NCBI GenBank assembly: GCA_045597945.1
Contig: JAZLLD010000102.1
Location: forward strand, 1 to 13,990
Source of the DNA: Colimorpha sp045597945
Lineage (GTDB): Bacteria; Bacteroidota; Bacteroidia; Bacteroidales; P3
Direction of reading: 5' to 3'
Length of the DNA: 13,990 nucleotides
Made by a program: the position numbers and the translations under genes. Positions 13,989 to 13,990 of this stretch are shown one piece after another. The stretch's first letter is position 1. The number at the start of each line of letters is the position of its first letter. The notes beneath the pieces are model-generated. The model did not search any database. It saw nothing but the letters and a program-made list of their open reading frames with translations, and had not been told where the DNA came from.

Positions 13989-13990
13989 TA

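Overview
The window looks like a piece of a Bacteroidales chromosome, most likely a gut or rumen Prevotella-type bacterium. Three things support this. The recognisable promoters have the Bacteroidota form (TTTG-like box, about 20 bases, then TAnnTTTG). The largest protein ends in a YDLxGRRV...GLYIINGKKVVK-type tail common in Prevotella secreted proteins. The last small gene belongs to the 'MKrtYlaPta' small-protein type common in that group. Genus is an inference; nothing here fixes the species.

The left part (1-5200) is AT-rich accessory DNA. It opens with a tight two-gene operon (159-1333): a small ADP-ribosyltransferase-like protein with an H-Y-E type layout, followed after two bases by a NADAR-domain protein, the family that removes ADP-ribose from guanine bases. 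This looks like a toxin-antitoxin or defence pair. Next comes 1.27 kb without an intact gene. It holds a promoter-driven, terminator-ended candidate RNA (B1), a strong terminator facing a decayed membrane-protein gene on the minus strand, a copy of an ~87-bp repeat (A1), a 17-bp-stem hairpin, and a cluster of TTGGAA/TTCCAA palindromes. The palindromes lie in front of an AlbA_2 (Schlafen-like) / RecG-type ATP-binding regulator (2605-3909). A 29-codon membrane-peptide ORF, repeat A2, a gene interrupted by an amber codon (4118-4606) and a second copy of the candidate RNA (B2, about 4720-5025) follow. The repeats are nested and all in direct orientation (B1-A1-regulator-A2-gene-B2), which suggests a region assembled from modules.

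The right part (5199-13990) has a different composition, GC-richer with many C-ending codons. It is dominated by one 8.3-kb gene with its own promoter, encoding a 2774-residue secreted protein: signal peptide, N-terminal DUF5077/DUF3472-like region, F5/8C (CBM32-like) domain, several beta-rich accessory segments, a full GH95 alpha-L-fucosidase/galactosidase catalytic unit, more accessory modules and a type-IX-like sorting tail. It probably acts on fucosylated host or plant glycans outside the cell or on its surface. A 60-residue small protein follows in the same direction. The window ends in a ~103-bp AT-rich inverted-repeat element.

The strongest leads are the ART-NADAR pair and the duplicated structured RNA. 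In the RNA, seven of 15 stem pairs differ between copies, yet all still pair when read as plus-strand RNA.
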